From: an uncultured bacterium
GTDB lineage: Bacteria > Planctomycetota > DG-23 > SLPQ01
Direction of reading: 5' to 3'
Length of the DNA: 5,941 bases
Assembly: GCA_937863625.1 (NCBI GenBank)
Contig: CALMGO010000601.1
Coordinates: 1 to 5,941, forward strand
Both the position numbers and the translations under genes were made by a program. Below the pieces are notes generated by a model. That model had not been told where the DNA came from. It ran no database searches and saw only the letters and a program-made list of their open reading frames with translations. Positions 5,065-5,941 of the stretch are shown piece by piece. The number at the start of each line of letters is the position of its first letter. The stretch's first letter is position 1.

Positions 5065-5941
5065 ATGCAAAAGGGCATCACATTTCCAGAATCACTTGAA
5101 AATCTTCTCATCCTGCGCGCCTTGGGCGAGCAGGCGGCGGAGAAGGCTCGCGAGGGGCGTTTGAGCCGCAAGGAACTATCGTCGGTCACGCGCGGGATGC
5201 TTGAACTCTCGGACCGGTTTAACGGCATAGACGCTACGCCGCTTGGCGACTATATGAAATCGCGCAGGCACAGGGCGGGGTATTTCCTGTATTTTCTCCC
5301 GGCGAATTTCGCAAAGGCGTGGGCGGTGGCGTCGGAGATGTCCCCTACCCTATCAGACAAGCAGGAGATCTCCATTTTGGACGTGGGCAGCGGGCCGGGG
5401 AGCCTGTCGCTCGGGTTTCTCGACTTTCTGGCAAGGCAGACGCAGGTGTCGCGGGTGCGGATGACGGCGCTCGACTCGAGCAGGGAGGCGCTTGGCGACT
5501 GGCGGTTTCTCGCGGGGCAGTACGTCTATGAAATAGACAGCAAAGTGCGGCCGATACAGGTGTCGCTTGACACGCAGGTGGTGGACCTCGAAAGAGGGGC
5601 GCCGCGCGGCGGCAAGTGGGATGTGATACTTTTCGGAGACAGCCTCAACGAACTCTTTCGGGAGTCGAAGACCGCCACCGAGCAGCGCGCGCGCCTCGTG
5701 GGAGAATACGGGGGAAATCTTCGTGAAGGCGGGAGCATAGTCATAATCGAGCCTGCGCTCAAGGACCTCTCACGGGCGCTCGAGGCCGTGCGGGACAGAC
5801 TGGTGTCGAAATGGGGGCTGCACGTTTACGCGCCGTGTTTCAGGCAGGGGGAGTGCCCGATGCTCTCAGGCGGCAGGGAGCGAGACTGGTGCCATACGTC
5901 GATATTGTGGACGCGGCCGAAGATAGTCAGGCGGATTGACG
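5065..5941 (+). CDS. Rsm22-type (METTL17-like) SAM-dependent methyltransferase family protein, 3' end outside window
   Basis: The frame is open without a stop from ATG 5065 to the right edge (292 codons visible). Residues 1-75 form a helical N-terminus ending in a YMKSRRHRAGYFLYF segment. A Rossmann methyltransferase core follows: motif I LDVGSGPGS (105-113), an acidic strand end ALDSS (135-139), WDVILFGDSLNEL (185-197) and IVIIEP (225-230). A Cys-rich segment then reads APC...CP...DWCH, with Cys at 258, 264 and 276. In mitochondrial Rsm22/METTL17 these conserved Cys belong to an iron-sulfur cluster site; a fourth ligand would lie beyond the window. The eukaryotic proteins assist small ribosomal subunit assembly, so a ribosome-related role is the best inference here; catalytic activity is not shown. 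GGAGG (5056-5060) lies four bases before the ATG, a short but usable spacing. The gene is set apart from the preceding one by 511 bases. Confidence 0.87.
   Translation, partial: MQKGITFPESLENLLILRALGEQAAEKAREGRLSRKELSSVTRGMLELSDRFNGIDATPLGDYMKSRRHRAGYFLYFLPANFAKAWAVASEMSPTLSDKQEISILDVGSGPGSLSLGFLDFLARQTQVSRVRMTALDSSREALGDWRFLAGQYVYEIDSKVRPIQVSLDTQVVDLERGAPRGGKWDVILFGDSLNELFRESKTATEQRARLVGEYGGNLREGGSIVIIEPALKDLSRALEAVRDRLVSKWGLHVYAPCFRQGECPMLSGGRERDWCHTSILWTRPKIVRRID

Noticed and set aside
4775..5164. Open frame of 129 codons on the + strand
   Set aside because: It runs through the TATAAT box, several hairpins and repeat element B, then overlaps the Rsm22-like gene in another frame. Its sequence matches no protein pattern.

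Overview
The window is GC-rich bacterial DNA with every convincing gene on the + strand. It holds six protein genes: the 3' end of an M42-like metallopeptidase, a small stand-alone GYF_2 protein, a GYF_2-RDD membrane protein, a glycoside hydrolase family 4 (GH4) enzyme, an unrecognised multi-pass membrane protein with a possible bacterial PH-like domain, and the 5' part of an Rsm22-type methyltransferase. GYF_2-RDD fusions and the repeat style below are frequent in uncultured bacterial lineages such as the PVC group, but nothing here fixes the phylum. No rRNA, tRNA, transposase gene or CRISPR array was seen.

Layout: peptidase 3-506; a 233-base gap; small GYF_2 gene 740-1033; a gap with a hairpin (1052-1106) and a 12-base palindrome (1150-1161); GYF_2-RDD gene 1177-2004; a gap with a weak candidate promoter; GH4 gene 2163-3512, closed by a strong intrinsic terminator (3532-3567); an extended -10 promoter (3650-3658) and membrane-protein gene 3693-4553; a 511-base non-coding stretch rich in inverted repeats; Rsm22-like gene from 5065, running off the right edge. 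Gaps of roughly 140-510 bases argue against one tight operon. The two GYF_2 genes are the only pair that clearly looks functionally linked. The GH4 gene appears to be its own unit or the last gene of one.

The least ordinary part is 4554-5064. It holds two related elements (4641-4718 and 4863-5006). Both end in inverted copies of an AATNGGGGAC motif and share a core (CCTACTTCGC, then CAAGGC, then CGAAGG). The second carries an extra perfect GC hairpin inside the core. They look like non-autonomous, REP- or MITE-like repeats, probably members of a genome-wide family. A perfect TATAAT (4781-4786) between them suggests that the Rsm22-like gene has a long leader containing the second element. I found no gene set that amounts to a clear undescribed system. 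The repeats, the GYF_2 pair and the structured leader are the points worth following.
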